The notes beneath the pieces were generated by a model. The model was not told the DNA's origin and searched no databases. It saw only the letters and a program-made list of their open reading frames with translations. Below are positions 8,330 to 18,722 of a DNA stretch of 44,761 bases, piece after piece. This DNA is from Zygnema cylindricum. Lineage: Eukaryota; Streptophyta; Zygnematophyceae; Zygnematales; Zygnemataceae. Numbering within the stretch: the first letter of the stretch is position 1; each line of letters opens with the position of its first letter. The position numbers and the translations under genes were made by a program. The stretch covers positions 57,559 through 102,319 of the forward strand of contig JBBHKE010002370.1 in the NCBI GenBank assembly GCA_037447655.1, in the 5' to 3' direction.

Positions 8330-9376
8330 TGTTGAAATTTATAGATTTCTAGAGTATTTTCTAGGTTTAAATATGGTTTTATAAAAGGAAAAAGAAAAGG
8401 ACGGACAGCCTGCCTCCACCTCCGCTCTCTAGCCCCCATACTTGTTGTAGTCACTGAAGGAAAGAGAGAGAGGTTGATCCATGGCTGCCTTAGTTCAACA
8501 GACAGCTATTTTTAGTAGGTTACTAAAAATATACTTGACGGACCAGAGATTTGATCCCGGTACCTGCGGTTCGTCAAATCGTCCGGTAGCAGTCAGCTTT
8601 ATCCTAATAGACTAGGACCAATGCTAAGTGCTATGGTATGTGATAGATATATATTTAGTTCGAAAGGATAAAGTTCATTTAACTAAAACTGTTTACGGCG
8701 TACATATATACAGTTTTATAAAGTACGTCGTACGACGCTAATTCAAAACGGATACCACGCATTTTATTTCTACATCGGAACAAATATCGCGCAAGTATTT
8801 ATTCCGGCCAAGATTACGTTTCGCATATAATCCAACGGCGCACATCATCGCCGAAATCCCGGAGTGGTCACTTTGGCATTTAGTGACGTGGCATCACCTG
8901 GCGCCACGTGGGGAGACATCATTCGGTCGCGGGAATTCCGAGGAACGTACGGATGAGTGGAAAGTATACACGCGTCCACTTATGGCCTTGTCGTACAGAG
9001 GCCGTACAGAAGGTACATCGGCAGTAGTACTTTCTAGTACTATACAGTTTTGTGATTGGTTCGTACAGGCAGTAGATAGGAGCTGTGAGAGGGAATTAGG
9101 AAAAACTAGGACTTAGGAAAATTTAGGTAGATAGTCCTCTCTCTCAGAGAGTTTGTATAAATTGGCATCTTTGCCATCCTATAACTTATCGCCTGGTTGG
9201 CCGTTTTCAGTGATTCTTTTTTCTACGGACTCAGGGGAGTCCAGGCTACACAGGGGTGCAGTCAAATTGTCAGTTTGCCTTTTTGGGCAGCAGTGGTTGT
9301 GGCTTAAAGTGGGTTAGTTAAATACTATCTAGAGGCTTCCTGTATTCTGTGGTCCAATGGAGGACACAGAATTGCA
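8330..9376 (+). repeat. 3' LTR of element A
   Basis: 1047 bp, same ends and features as the 5' LTR. It contains a second ATG start of gag (9357), which leads out of the element into flanking DNA. Substitutions against the 5' copy include a G-for-A in the GTAC inverted repeat and AGGG instead of AAGG as the loop of leader hairpin 1. Confidence 0.96.
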
Positions 9377-9381
9377 CTAAA
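9377..9381. repeat. Target site duplication, right copy
   Basis: CTAAA, identical to 2935-2939. Confidence 0.93.
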
Positions 9382-10331
9382 TTAGAGTTATGTTTGTTGG
9401 CACAAGGTCAGAAAACCCAATTTAACGTTAATAACACTATTTTTTTATTTACACTAATAATTTTTTAATACTATAAAGGAATCACCGTGTTGTGTCTGAA
9501 GTAAAGCAATGTAATTCTACCATAGAGGTACCAAGCGTTTTAAACACAAGCATAAAATGTCGAAAAAATAATGATATATGCGCACGGAACAAATGCAAAA
9601 ATTATAAAATGTGTTGACCGTCTTTGACATCATAATAAAATAAAAAATAAAAAACATTTAATCCAAAGTACTACTACAACTTAGGAGGGTATGTGCTCAT
9701 GAATAAAACTACCAGGTTTTTTATTATATCTTCCGCCAAAGATTTTCTCGCGGCTTTCGCTGGCCTCGTTTCGCATAATAGTGTAATGTTTGAAATGTGT
9801 CAGTCGATACTAGAACTGCTCATTATTTGCTCATTATTTTGTACAGGCGTACAAAATAAGTGTCAGGTAATGGCGTCGACACGGGAAATTGAGTGTGTCG
9901 CACAAAAAAGCGTATTCAGATTTGATTCTAAGTCATAAAGACGAGGGAAAATCGAGCTAACTTGTTCTCACATGTTCAAGCGTCGAATATGTGAAAACAA
10001 ACTTTCGCGACTACCCTAAAAACATGGGAATGTGCATCGAATTCTTAACTTTAATTATCTGATGAATTTAGCGCGCGCTCTTGTTTTGAAAATTCCGTAC
10101 ACTTTTTTCGGTACATTGAAATCCGTACATGAAAGCTACGAGTTTTACGAAAATTTCAAAAACTGAAAAAATTAGCGCAATTTAAAAAAAAGTGAGAATC
10201 TGTACGATTTGTACCTCTATGAATTCGACCGGTGTAAGAAAGGTCATTCAACATTCCATTCCCGTAGAGGGAGCTTTATCCCCTGGATTTAGCGGTTCCA
10301 GGAAAGTACAGAACTGTACTGTATAGAACCG
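9382..10331. other. Non-coding DNA with dispersed repeat pieces
   Basis: No gene. 9522-9547 is the inverted partner of 2885-2910. A segment at 9859-9888 (AGTGTCAGGTAATGGCGTCG and following) recurs at 22343-22372 with few changes. 9722-9757 (CGCCAAAGATTTTCTCGCGG) recurs at 12238-12262. These shared pieces suggest old small transposons whose ends I cannot fix. Confidence 0.4.
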
Positions 10332-10824
10332 TACACCGTGAATCGCTATTAGCGTACATGACGCTAATTAGGGTACCCCTTTTTTTGGGGCAAATTCTCA
10401 AATAGAATAAAGTACGCTAAATGTTTTTGCACGTTATTTGAGGTACCCCGCTCAATACGGTTCATAACTGTAATTTAGTGCCCTTTTAAATAGTGTGGTG
10501 TACGGACTGCCAGATCTGTACTATTCCGTACCTTTTTCAATTTAAAAGTACAGAAAATATAATAATATATAATTGCGTAAATATTTTCCGGCATACGCAG
10601 ATGTCAAAAAAACGCGACGGCGTACGATTTGAACAATTTCGTACGTGTACATGTTTTAGTGTGGACATATTATGTGCCGAAATTTTTTACAAAGCAGTTT
10701 ACAAATTAGAGTACATGATAAATTAGTATCATGGTGTACCCGAAAAAACACAATTTACCGTAAAGTACGCTAATTGTTTCATTACGCTATATTTTTTATT
10801 ACGCTAATAGCGATTCACGGTGTA
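10332..10824. mobile_element. MITE 1, TA target site, long terminal inverted repeats
   Basis: The left end TA-CACCGTGAATCGCTATTAGC and the right end GCTAATAGCGATTCACGGTG-TA are perfect inverted repeats of at least 21 bp. The flanking TA dinucleotides at 10332-10333 and 10823-10824 fit a Tc1/mariner-type target duplication. About 490 bp, AT-rich, no transposase frame, so non-autonomous. The inner part repeats GTAC and GCTAAT motifs. Relatives are at 11800-11998 and 36883-37384. Confidence 0.75.
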
Positions 10825-11799
10825 CTGAAGCAAACTCGCGTACAGAACAAGTATGCGTCACACTATTATAGGTGGGAAGGCTGTCAGAATACGTCGCTGG
10901 CTCTTGCTGACTTTCAATGAATCCGTACACAAAGTCATCCTAGCGCAGCTTGCCTCGCTGGGTTGTTCTGACAAAGCAACGACAATTTTTCATGCCTTAG
11001 AACACCGACGATATTTTTCTATGCCAGCTCTCACCCACCAACCAAGTCCGAGCCCTCGAAGCAGATTTGTAGGTCAGAACTATTTCAATCGCGCGGTACA
11101 TCTAATCGCGGGGAATAAAGATGGGAGCGACCCACCCTCCTCCGTTTGTTTGGATTGGACTGTAGCCTGCTCACCCTGTAACCGCGCAATTCAGAAATGA
11201 CAAGAAACTAATGCCACAGTACCATCAAAAAAACAAATAAATCTCCGTTGACTAATAATAGAGCAGATTGCGTTGCACAGATTACAGGGAAATGCTAAAT
11301 AGGGATACAGATTCTACCTGGAATTTTGGAGAGCGTACGGCACGCAGTGGGTAGTGCCACGATGTGCGTATGGACAGCGGACAGCTTCTACCGTCAACCG
11401 GCCAAAATAGTTTGTACGCGTCACGTCAGCCGTTGAAATTACTTGAATCGGGCGATCGGAGTTGAATTGAAGATTCGCACGAAGTACGGATTATGTTTTT
11501 CTAGCTAGAATGTACGGAAAAGGAGCTGGGATCTGACTCAGCTTGCCGTCGTTTAACGACCCCGATTTTGAACGCGTGTCTGCGCTAACATTTGGAACAA
11601 CATAATTTTGGTCGTCACGGAATTTTAAACTACAGTGTATATAAACATTTAGGGACCGACTGAGATAATTAGGGTTTAAACCAGTGAATGACGTTTGAGC
11701 CTAAAAAGTTTGGCCTCGATTCCATTAGGCTGTCCTAGTAAACGCACGAACACGACTATTTGCAAAGGTTGGAGTTCCATTTTGTCGGCCAATGAACAA
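10825..11799. other. No gene recognised
   Basis: The longest frame (10853-11200, 115 codons) has no recognisable domain, and its composition does not differ from its surroundings. I treat it as chance. The rest is AT-rich with scattered CGTAC motifs. Confidence 0.45.
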
Positions 11800-11998
11800 C
11801 ACCGCTAATCGTTATTAGCGCTAAATATTTTTTAATGTTAATGAAAAATTAGATGTAACAATACCAATTTAGTGCAAGGAGACAAGGCAAATTGTCGTCC
11901 ACGACCTTAAATAATGTTGTTAACACTATTTTGTGATTTTTGGTCAAAAAAAATAGCGCCCGAATTAGTGTTATCAACACTAATAACGAATAGCGGTG
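11800..11998. mobile_element. MITE 2, short relative of MITE 1
   Basis: The left end CACCGCTAATCGTTATTAGC and the right end (complement CACCGCTATTCGTTATTAGT) form 21-bp inverted repeats with two mismatches. The first four bases, CACC, and the TATTAG block are shared with MITE 1. The flanking dinucleotide is AA on both sides instead of TA. About 199 bp, no coding capacity. Confidence 0.6.
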
Positions 11999-12487
11999 AA
12001 CCTTTAGCAATTATTATTGGTGCCAGGTAGGTTAGCGTTCAGACTTAAAAAATATTAAAAAAATATTCAAACGTACAATCAAAACACAATATGTGTACCA
12101 CCGCGCAAGATAAGCGATAAGATTTGAATAAAAAAATTGTACGGGCGGACGGAATTTAAAATTTGTAGAACCGTACGCAAATGTCAGAATGGTCAGCTGA
12201 TGGCAAAAGGAGCGTCAAATAATATCAAAAATATCCTCCGTCAAAGATTTTCTGGCGGCTTTCGGTGGACTACAAGTACTGAGTACTGTAGCATCCACCG
12301 TAGCGCAAGTCACGTGGCCTATGCCTTGGCATATGCCACGTGTAGGCACCTGATGGCGCGTTTACCGTGGATAGTTTTTCTCGGCACAATATACGTTCAA
12401 TCTCTTTGTCCTCCTTGAGGCCACTTTTCACAAACTGAAAGGTTCGTTCGATCGCTTATCTCATTCTGTGAAGCAATAAATCGGACG

Positions 12488-12763
12488 ATCACGCCCATAA
12501 CCCTGGAGGATTAAATAGGTCTTTCAGTAAAAATGTATATATTTTTTGTTTGACCAAAAAAAAATTAATGGTACGGCACTTAACGAAACAGTACGGCGGA
12601 TAGTAAACAACCCCATTTTTCCGCTATCACGCCCACAACCCTGGAGGATTAAATAGGCCCTTCAGTAAAAATATATATATTTTTTGTTTGACCAAAAAAA
12701 ATTAATGGTACGGCACTTTACGAAAACAGTACGGCGGATAGTAAACAACCCCATTTTTTCGCT
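12488..12763. repeat. 138-bp direct tandem duplication
   Basis: 12488-12625 and 12626-12763 are two adjacent 138-bp units (ATCACGCCCAYAACCCTGGA start, CCCCATTTTT-CGCT end) with only a few differences, including compensating one-base changes in A runs. Both include GTACGGCAC and GTACGGCGG motifs. A recent duplication of non-coding DNA. Confidence 0.85.
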
Positions 12764-13109
12764 AATTGAACCTCACAATTATTTTTTGTCTACCGAAGAT
12801 TCAATTCAATCGTCGATCCACGCTACATTATAACAAAATAATCCGCATAACGGTGTTGTGTGACGTGACTTAATTTGTCACGTCACAACGTCTACGGCCA
12901 CCGTACCCCACGGCCGCGCTCCAGTCAATCCTCCTAGGATCCCATAAAACCTTCTCAGCCTCCCACAAATTTCCATGAACTTCTCTCCTCCAATTCTCTC
13001 ATAGTTTCTTCATCACCTCAATTCTCTCATAGTTACTTCATCGCCTAAATTCTCTCGTCCTCTCATTCCCTCATTCTCTCATTCTCTCACTCTCTCACTC
13101 TCTTATTGT
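12764..13109. other. Non-coding DNA ending in a pyrimidine repeat
   Basis: No gene. From about 12990 to 13108 the plus strand is a degenerate AATTCTCTCATAG / ATTCTCTC repeat, a simple pyrimidine minisatellite that abuts element C. Confidence 0.55.
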
Positions 13110-14852
13110 TGTTGAGATGCTGAAGAAGTGGCCATAGGATCGATCAATTACAAGATAGGAAGCTAAGGAAAACAATTCTCTATATAAGAAAGCAAAGCTT
13201 AATTACTGAACAAGAAAGAAAATAGATTAATTCCACGACAAAATAAGTACTCAGTGCAAAACTAGCAGCAGGGAAAAATTGGAGAGAATCATTCGATTGA
13301 TGATTGATTGATGCATAACTTTGGTACATTTATATATGTGTAGGTGTCGTGTAGACCTATGCAACTTGCGTGTGACGTAAAGAAATAGAATCTAACTTGT
13401 GACACACGTAGACCAATGAAAGACCGCCAAGTACAAAATGTCCGCATGCTTTATCGTCACATATACTCAAAATTTGCGACTACTTGACTTCCCGTACACT
13501 ACAAGTCAAGGACCACGTTTTCACGGAAACTTGACGTCTACGTATATGTCCCTTCACGTCTATCAACCGTACATATAACTAACTGTTGTCCATAGCCGAT
13601 TTCAGCCATGGATTACTCACGGAAGACACACACAGACTACCCCAAAACAGTTACGTTTCAGACAGCACAGATTACTCCACAGTAAACAAAATCACCTTAA
13701 ACTGCAACAATATGCAGTATACCATAGACAATGTATACTCCCAAAGTTCTAGCCAAATCCACCAAGGAATCTAGAAGATATAAGCTCCAAAGTTTCCCAA
13801 AAACAACTGACAGCTTCTCAAACTAACCAGGTAGATTTCCCACAGAAATCTACAGAATTAACAAAACAGAATGAAACTACACACACAAATATTTTCTAGG
13901 TCCAAAAATATCTCTACAAAGTTTCATACAAAAAAAGTAATCAAGGTGATCACACCATCAGGTCAAATTTGCAGAAAAACAGTCTGCCATTACTTTGATA
14001 AACTTAACTGTAATGGTAAAAATAATCTAAGTCCTACAAGTTATGCTTAATATACTAAGTCCTACACTAATCCTAGAGCTGCACCTGTCACTAATTGAAT
14101 AGTAAAAAAACCATTTTAAACTGTGCTAAACTACAAACATATGTTTCTCAAGTATTTACAAATATATGTCCGTACAAAAAAGTGTTACCGATGCTTAGTC
14201 AGCGTCGGTCATGTTAGTCCACGTGACCGTGGTCGTACAGTGAGAAAACTCCGGTCATGTAAGTCCACGTGACCGTGGTTGTACAGTGCGAGAACTCTTG
14301 AATATGTGTCGGTGATAAAGTAAACGACACGTCGTGCTTATGTCATTTGTGGTCCCCGCGTGAATCGCGTCCTTACTTCAAATGTACCATGAACCATTTG
14401 TCGAAGTGGAATCGTGCCACTTCAATCGTGTCCGTACCAAGAATTCGTCCTTTATCATAAATGTCAGTAAGTGATTTATTGTCCACTTGCAAAATATGAT
14501 TTGCCGTACGGATGATTTACTTTTCCATAAATTCAATTTGTCGTATTAGGTTACATATTAAATATTTTGTAGCCGTCCATTTCGAATGCTTGTACGTCAC
14601 TTAAATGTTATCCGTACAACTACTTCCCCAATCCACAAATACATTCAAACCTCTACGTTAAATTAAGTTAGTACTTACACATTAAAAAACTCGCGTCATA
14701 TCCGCATGAAACGCCGCGTGCGCACAAAATGTCGCGCACGAAACTATCTTTTCAAATAAACACTAACAAGACTCTGGTTGATTTATTCACACGTCACTTT
14801 GACTAACTTTGACTTTTGGTCCTTTGCAGGAAATGGACACAGAAATTTAACA
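13110..14852 (-). repeat. 3' LTR of element C, enlarged by about 1.2 kb
   Basis: Its outer parts match the 601-bp LTR at 17792-18392: 13110 to about 13575 and about 14765-14852. Between them lies some 1.2 kb that the other LTR lacks (about 13575-14765), either inserted here or deleted there. The extra segment has no coding frame of note. It contains a tandem repeat with CACGTG and many Met-poor AT-rich stretches. Confidence 0.8.
14206..14297. repeat. 46-bp tandem repeat with CACGTG
   Basis: CGGTCATGTTAGTCCACGTG at 14206 recurs at 14252 with a one-base change, each followed by ACCGTGGTYGTACAGTG. Each unit carries a G-box CACGTG beside an overlapping CACG/CGTG palindrome and a GTAC, so this could act as an enhancer-like element within the LTR insertion. 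Confidence 0.6.
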
Positions 14853-14863
14853 CCCCCCCTCTG
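14853..14863 (-). other. Polypurine tract of element C
   Basis: The complement reads AGAGGGGGG directly next to the 3' LTR start (TGTTAAATTTC on the minus strand). Confidence 0.75.
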
Positions 14864-14882
14864 GGTCATTTTCTGCATACTA

Positions 14883-15690
14883 TCAATTTTCCTCACTTAA
14901 TAGGACCAACTCCTGAGAGCTGATTACAACAACTATTTTATCTCGAGGAAATGCCTTAGTCAAGTGATCTGCTGCTTGTTGAGCTGAACTAACAAACTTA
15001 AACTTTAAAACTTTCTTTTCAACATGTTCTCTCACAAAATGTGTTTGAATGTCTATATGTTTTGTCCTTGCATGGTAAACTGGATTTTTCATCAAAGCAA
15101 TGCTAATCTAATTATCTGTGAGAAATAATGTTTCCTCTATGGGTTCAAACCTTATCTCAGAATAAAATTTGCGAAGCCAAATGGCTTCCTTTGCTGCTTC
15201 AGTAGCCGCCACGTATTCCGCCTCCGTGCTCGATAACGCCACAGAAGATTGATGTTTTGAACTCCAAATGATAGGTCCTCCTGAACACGTGAAAATCCAG
15301 CCGATTGTGCTCCTCCTTGTTTTGAGGTCGCCTCCCCAATCCGCATCAACATAGCCGGAAAAATCAATGTCTCTGATGTTTTTCAAGAATTGTATGCCGT
15401 AATATATAGTCCCTTTCACATAACGTAAAATACGTTTAACAGCATACCAATGCTCTAGACCTGGGTTCTGCATGAATTGACTAACTGAGCCTACAGCTGC
15501 AGCTAAATCAGGGCGTGTGCCAACCATTAAGTACATCAAGCTACCCACTACCTCTTTGTAAGGGACTTGCCTCATCTGTTCTTTCTCAAACTCTGACTTA
15601 GGACCCATTTCCTTTGTAAGCTTTTAACTTGGGTCTAAGGGTGCTAATACGGGAATACAATCTTCCATACCAAAACGTTTTAATAATTTG
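14883..15690 (-). pseudogene. RT C-terminus and RNase H of element C
   Basis: MGSK-type start of the RT tail, then PYKEVVGSLMYLMVGTRPDL, which joins RT to RNase H. RNase H shows Asp in D-A-D-W-G-G, S-T-I-G-W-I-F, Glu in S-S-T-E-A-E-Y-V-A and L-T-D-N. A TAG falls right after that last Asp (about 15106-15108). The frame resumes with M-K-N-P-V-Y-H-A-R-T-K-H-I-D and ends HLTKAFPRDK. The domain is otherwise well kept. It is closest to the common copia type found in plants and animals, not to elements A to G. Confidence 0.88.
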
Positions 15691-16130
15691 TGTTGATTCA
15701 TGTAGACTTCTTCATCTAAATCCCCATTAAGAAATGCAGTTTTGATATCTAGTTGATGCATCTACATTCCCTCTGCTGCCCCTAAGGCAATTAAACTTCT
15801 GAGACTATTAAATTTCACTACTGGTGAGAAAGTCTCAGTGTAATCAACCCCCTCTTCTTGAGAATACCCTTAAGCAACTAACGTAGCTTTATATCTTTCC
15901 CCTGACCCATCTGACTCTTTTTTAATCTTAAAGACCCATTTACACCCCACAATGTTTTTCTCTAATGGGCGTTCCACTAAGGTCCAAGTTTTGTTTTTTA
16001 TCAATGAGTCATATTCTAATTCTATTGCCTTTTTCCATTTTTGAGAATTAGAACTCTCCAAAGCTTCATGAAAGGTTTGCGGTTCCCCCTCTGCCGCCAT
16101 AAAACAATAAGCTAAACCCACATCTCCCGT
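15691..16130 (-). pseudogene. RT N-terminal part of element C, catalytic centre deleted
   Basis: Minus-strand frames give ALESSNSQKWKKAIELEYDS, K-T-W-T-L-V-E-R-P, G-C-K-W-V-F-K-I-K, then a TAA near 15870, and Y-T-E-T-F-S-P-V-V, H-Q-L-D-I-K-T-A-F-L-N-G-D-L. Near 15690 it jumps from E-V-Y-M-N-Q to LLKRFGMEDC. That removes the G-L-K-Q-A-P-R-Q-W and Y-V-D-D parts (some 190 residues in relatives). RT cannot work without the Asp pair. Confidence 0.85.
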
Positions 16131-16690
16131 TTGTTCAATAAGTCGTTTTGGTTTAGCACGTATCTGATTAGAAACTCTTTGAGGGGTTACCTTCAATCTT
16201 AATATATTAATCGGATTTGAAGAGGTTGTCATTTGCGAAGGTTGTGGTGCCGGTAACTTCTCCACTGGTAAAGGTTGAAAGGTTGATTTTCCACCGGGGA
16301 TGACGGAAGTCTGAGCTAGAATGGATATCCGCGTCAATGGCAAAGGCTCCACTTCATCTTCTTTGCTTAAAGTACCTTGAGCGCATACTTCACACACCAT
16401 AAGATTGTTTTGGCGTTGACGTCCTCGAGTCGTTGGACCATCTTCTTTTCGATGAGTCGTTTGAGATTGTGTTCTCCTAGATGACCAAATCGTTGATGCC
16501 ATAGCTCCAAAGTCTGCGCTTCTTTGCTGAAATTCATATGTGTATCTTCATCATCCAAACGTAGAACAAAAAGATTCCCTTCCGGATATCCAAGAGCAGT
16601 TAGCTTTCCCCCACTTTTGATTTCACACCTTTCATTTTTCTTTTTCCTAAATTCAACTTTTAGTCCACTCTTCACAACATGCATAACACT
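16131..16690 (-). pseudogene. Integrase zinc module remnant and linker of element C
   Basis: LELWHQRFGHLGEHNLKRL shows the His pair of the integrase zinc module, and V-C-E-V-C-A-Q-G in another frame shows its Cys pair near 16385. The sequence then passes straight into a Pro/Ser-rich linker (LPLTRISILAQTSVIPGGKS) leading to RT. The integrase catalytic core is absent. A frameshift separates the His and Cys halves. Confidence 0.8.
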
Positions 16691-16933
16691 GAAAAGGTTA
16701 TGCTTTAAACCTAGTTAGTATAAAACATCTTTTAAATGCCCTTCATGACTACCAGTATCACAGTATAACTATAACTTAACCTCGCCAATTAAACTGGTCC
16801 CTAGAATCTTATCATATGCCATTACAATTCGTCGAGGATTCTGTAAAGCCGTGATAGAAGTAATAATGGACTTGTCATAACACATATGATGAGACGCTCC
16901 AGAATCTATAATCCATTTACTTTTCTGAGCATT
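16691..16933 (-). pseudogene. Protease remnant of element C
   Basis: The minus strand reads K-W-I-I-D-S-G-A-S-H-H-M-C near 16920-16880, with the catalytic Asp intact, directly after the gag stop at 16934. Further stops occur near 16770 and 16720. Its end runs into the integrase zinc module. Confidence 0.8.
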
Positions 16934-17716
16934 TCACTGTGTGAGAAAAAGTTTAGTCTCATCCAGAATGGTCATGGCAAATGATGGTTTGTTCTTTCTG
17001 TTTTTGTCTTTACTACGACAAACTAAAGACTTATGACCTGGTTTTCCACAACTATAGCGAATAACCTTTTTCCTAAAGTTTTCAGTTTCTTTCTTTTTAA
17101 ATCTATAGTTAGCAGTCTGATGATTGGTTTTCCCACATATAGCACAAGTATTTACTGACTCAGTGTGTTTTACGGACTGTTTGCCTTTGGCATAAACAGT
17201 TGTATCTGACTCTTTTTCCTCTTTTCTTTTAATTTCAACTTCTCCCAGAATGAAATGCTGACATACTGCATCAAAGTCTACAGTAGGTTGACTTTTTAAA
17301 ACCATGATCATCATAGCATACTGTGATGGTAATGACCTAAACAGTGTGAGGATCAAATCATCATCATTCAGTTTTGTGTCGACTGCGGCTAACTGTAATT
17401 TAAGCTCTTTCAGTCTATTTATATGAGTTTCCATAGCATCTCCATTGTCCATACTAAAGTCCAGCAATTTGTTCTTAAATTGCATAATATTGGACGGACT
17501 AGTACGCTCATGCACAGTCCTTAACTTTCCCCACATAGCCTTAGGTTTTTCCAATTCCACTATGTGTAAAAGTTGATTGTCTTCCCGTGCTAGAAAAATT
17601 AACTTCCCTGCCTCTTCTTCCCTTCTATAATATCCTACTGTCGCTAGAGCTTCAGTAGGTTTGAATTTGCCTGCTACAATACCCCAGTAATTCTTAAATT
17701 TTAGAATACGGGTCAT
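16934..17716 (-). pseudogene. gag: Gag of element C
   Basis: 260 codons. N-L-K-N-Y-W-G-type start (FKNYWGIVAGKFKP), then a copia Gag body (KPKAMWGKLRTVHERTSPSN, FRSLPSQYAMMIMVLKSQP). Two degenerate zinc knuckles close it. The first, CAICGKTNHQTANY, has lost the last Cys. The second, S-C-G-K-P-G-H-K-S-L-V-C, has lost the first Cys. RNA binding is probably lost. The start may be upstream: codons before the ATG at 17716 still look open but reach the primer site within 65 bp. Confidence 0.88.
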
Positions 17717-17779
17717 CTTAGCTTTTCATAGTAAATAATTACTACCATTAAATTTTGGATGTCTGTAATTTTACCCAAA

Positions 17780-17791
17780 GCTCTGATACCA
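17780..17791 (-). other. Primer binding site of element C, initiator tRNA 3' end
   Basis: On the minus strand TGGTATCAGAGC directly follows the 5' LTR. It is complementary to the 3' end of plant initiator Met tRNA (GCUCUGAUACCA), the standard copia primer. The version with TATC, not TAGC, is the plant form, a hint to the host. Confidence 0.93.
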
Positions 17792-18392
17792 TGTTGAGAT
17801 TCTGAAAAAGTGGCCATAGGATCGACCAATTACGAGACACGAAACTAAGGAAAAAAAATCTCTATATGAGAAAGTAAGGCTTAATTACTGAACAAGATTA
17901 TGCGACAAAATAAGCACTCAGTGTAAAATTAGCAGTAGGGGAAATTGGAGAGAATCATTCAGTAGATTGATGATTAATTTTAATGCATAACATTGATACA
18001 TTTTTATATGTGTAGGTGTCGTGTAGACCTATGCAACTTGCGTGTCACCTAAAAGAAATAGAATCTAACTTGTGACACACGTAGACCAATGAAAGACCGC
18101 CAAGTATAAAATGTCCGCATGCTTTTTCGTCACGTACACTCAAAATCTGCGACACTTAAACTTGCAGTATGGTATAAGTAAAAGACTACGTTTCATCCAA
18201 AGCTTGACGTCTACGCTAATGTACCGTGACGTCTACCAAATCATACTTCACATCTATTAAACCGTACAGGGCTTTGGTTGATTATTTTTCACGTCACATT
18301 GACTTCTCTCTCACGTAACTTCTCTCTCACGTAACTTTGACCAAGTTTGACTTTTTGGTCCTTCGCTGAAAATGAACGCAGACATTTTAACA
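17792..18392 (-). repeat. 5' LTR of element C
   Basis: 601 bp, minus strand TGTTAAAATGTC to CTCAACA. The segment at 18303-18336 holds two copies of ACTTCTCTCTCACGTA. It is about 85-90% like the outer parts of the 3' LTR by eye, so the element is old. Confidence 0.85.
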
Positions 18393-18396
18393 AGAA

Positions 18397-18722
18397 TGTG
18401 GGGAAGGGAAATGAAGAGGGAAAAGGAAAGGGAGTGCAAGTGGGAGAGGCAAAGGGAGAGGGAGAGAGAGACAGATTGAGAGGGAGGAGAAAGGGGAGAG
18501 GTAGAGGGGAGGGAGAGGGAGAATGAGATGGTGAGGGAAAGGGAGAGTGAGAGGGTGAGTGATAGGGGATGAGAAAGGGAAAGGGAGAGGGAGAAACGGA
18601 TTGAAAGGGGAGAGGAAAGGGAGGCGGAGAGGAGGGAGAAGGAGCGAGGGAGGGAGTGACAAATTAAAAGGAAAAGGGAAAGGGTAACGGAGAAGGAGCG
18701 GGAGAGGGAGAGGAAGGGAATG
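18397..18722 (+). repeat. GA-rich polypurine tract
   Basis: About 325 bp of almost pure purine on the plus strand (GGGAGAGGGAGAGGAAAGGG-type, irregular). It abuts the 5' LTR of element C. Long frames on either strand here are products of low complexity. Confidence 0.85.

Larger units (their letters stand above)
2940..9376 (+). mobile_element. Element A: near-complete Ty1/copia LTR retrotransposon
   Basis: 6437 bp with two 1047-bp LTRs of equal length, primer binding site, one gag-pol frame, polypurine tract and a 5-bp target duplication. Domain order is Gag, zinc knuckle, protease, integrase, RT, RNase H, with integrase before RT, which defines Ty1/copia. The LTRs differ by seven substitutions and no indels (about 0.7%), so the insertion is young. 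Two in-frame stops (5836-5838 and 7654-7656) break the polyprotein, so this copy should not move unaided, though it could be mobilised in trans. Close relatives in the window: D (25341-27493), G (38979 onward), F (31825-35455) and the RNase H remnant at 1665-2195. Confidence 0.97.
13110..18392 (-). mobile_element. Element C: internally deleted copia element of another lineage
   Basis: The order on the minus strand is 5' LTR (17792-18392), primer site, gag, protease, remnants of integrase and RT, RNase H, polypurine tract, 3' LTR (13110-14852). The interior is about 2.9 kb, against some 4.3 kb in element A. Most of integrase and the centre of RT, with the catalytic Asp pair, are missing, and several stops occur. 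Its primer site is the standard 3'-end type, unlike A, D, E and G. I find no 5-bp duplication: the flanks are ATTGT and AGAAT. Either the site has mutated or the two ends are recombinant. Confidence 0.9.

Noticed and set aside
10853-11200. 115-codon frame
   Set aside because: No domain, no compositional signal, flanked by MITE sequence; chance frame.
13105-18397. Target site duplication of element C
   Set aside because: The flanking pentamers ATTGT and AGAAT do not match, and shifting the ends by a few bases gives no match either.
18387-18662. 91-codon Pro/Leu-rich frame on the minus strand
   Set aside because: Product of the GA-rich tract.
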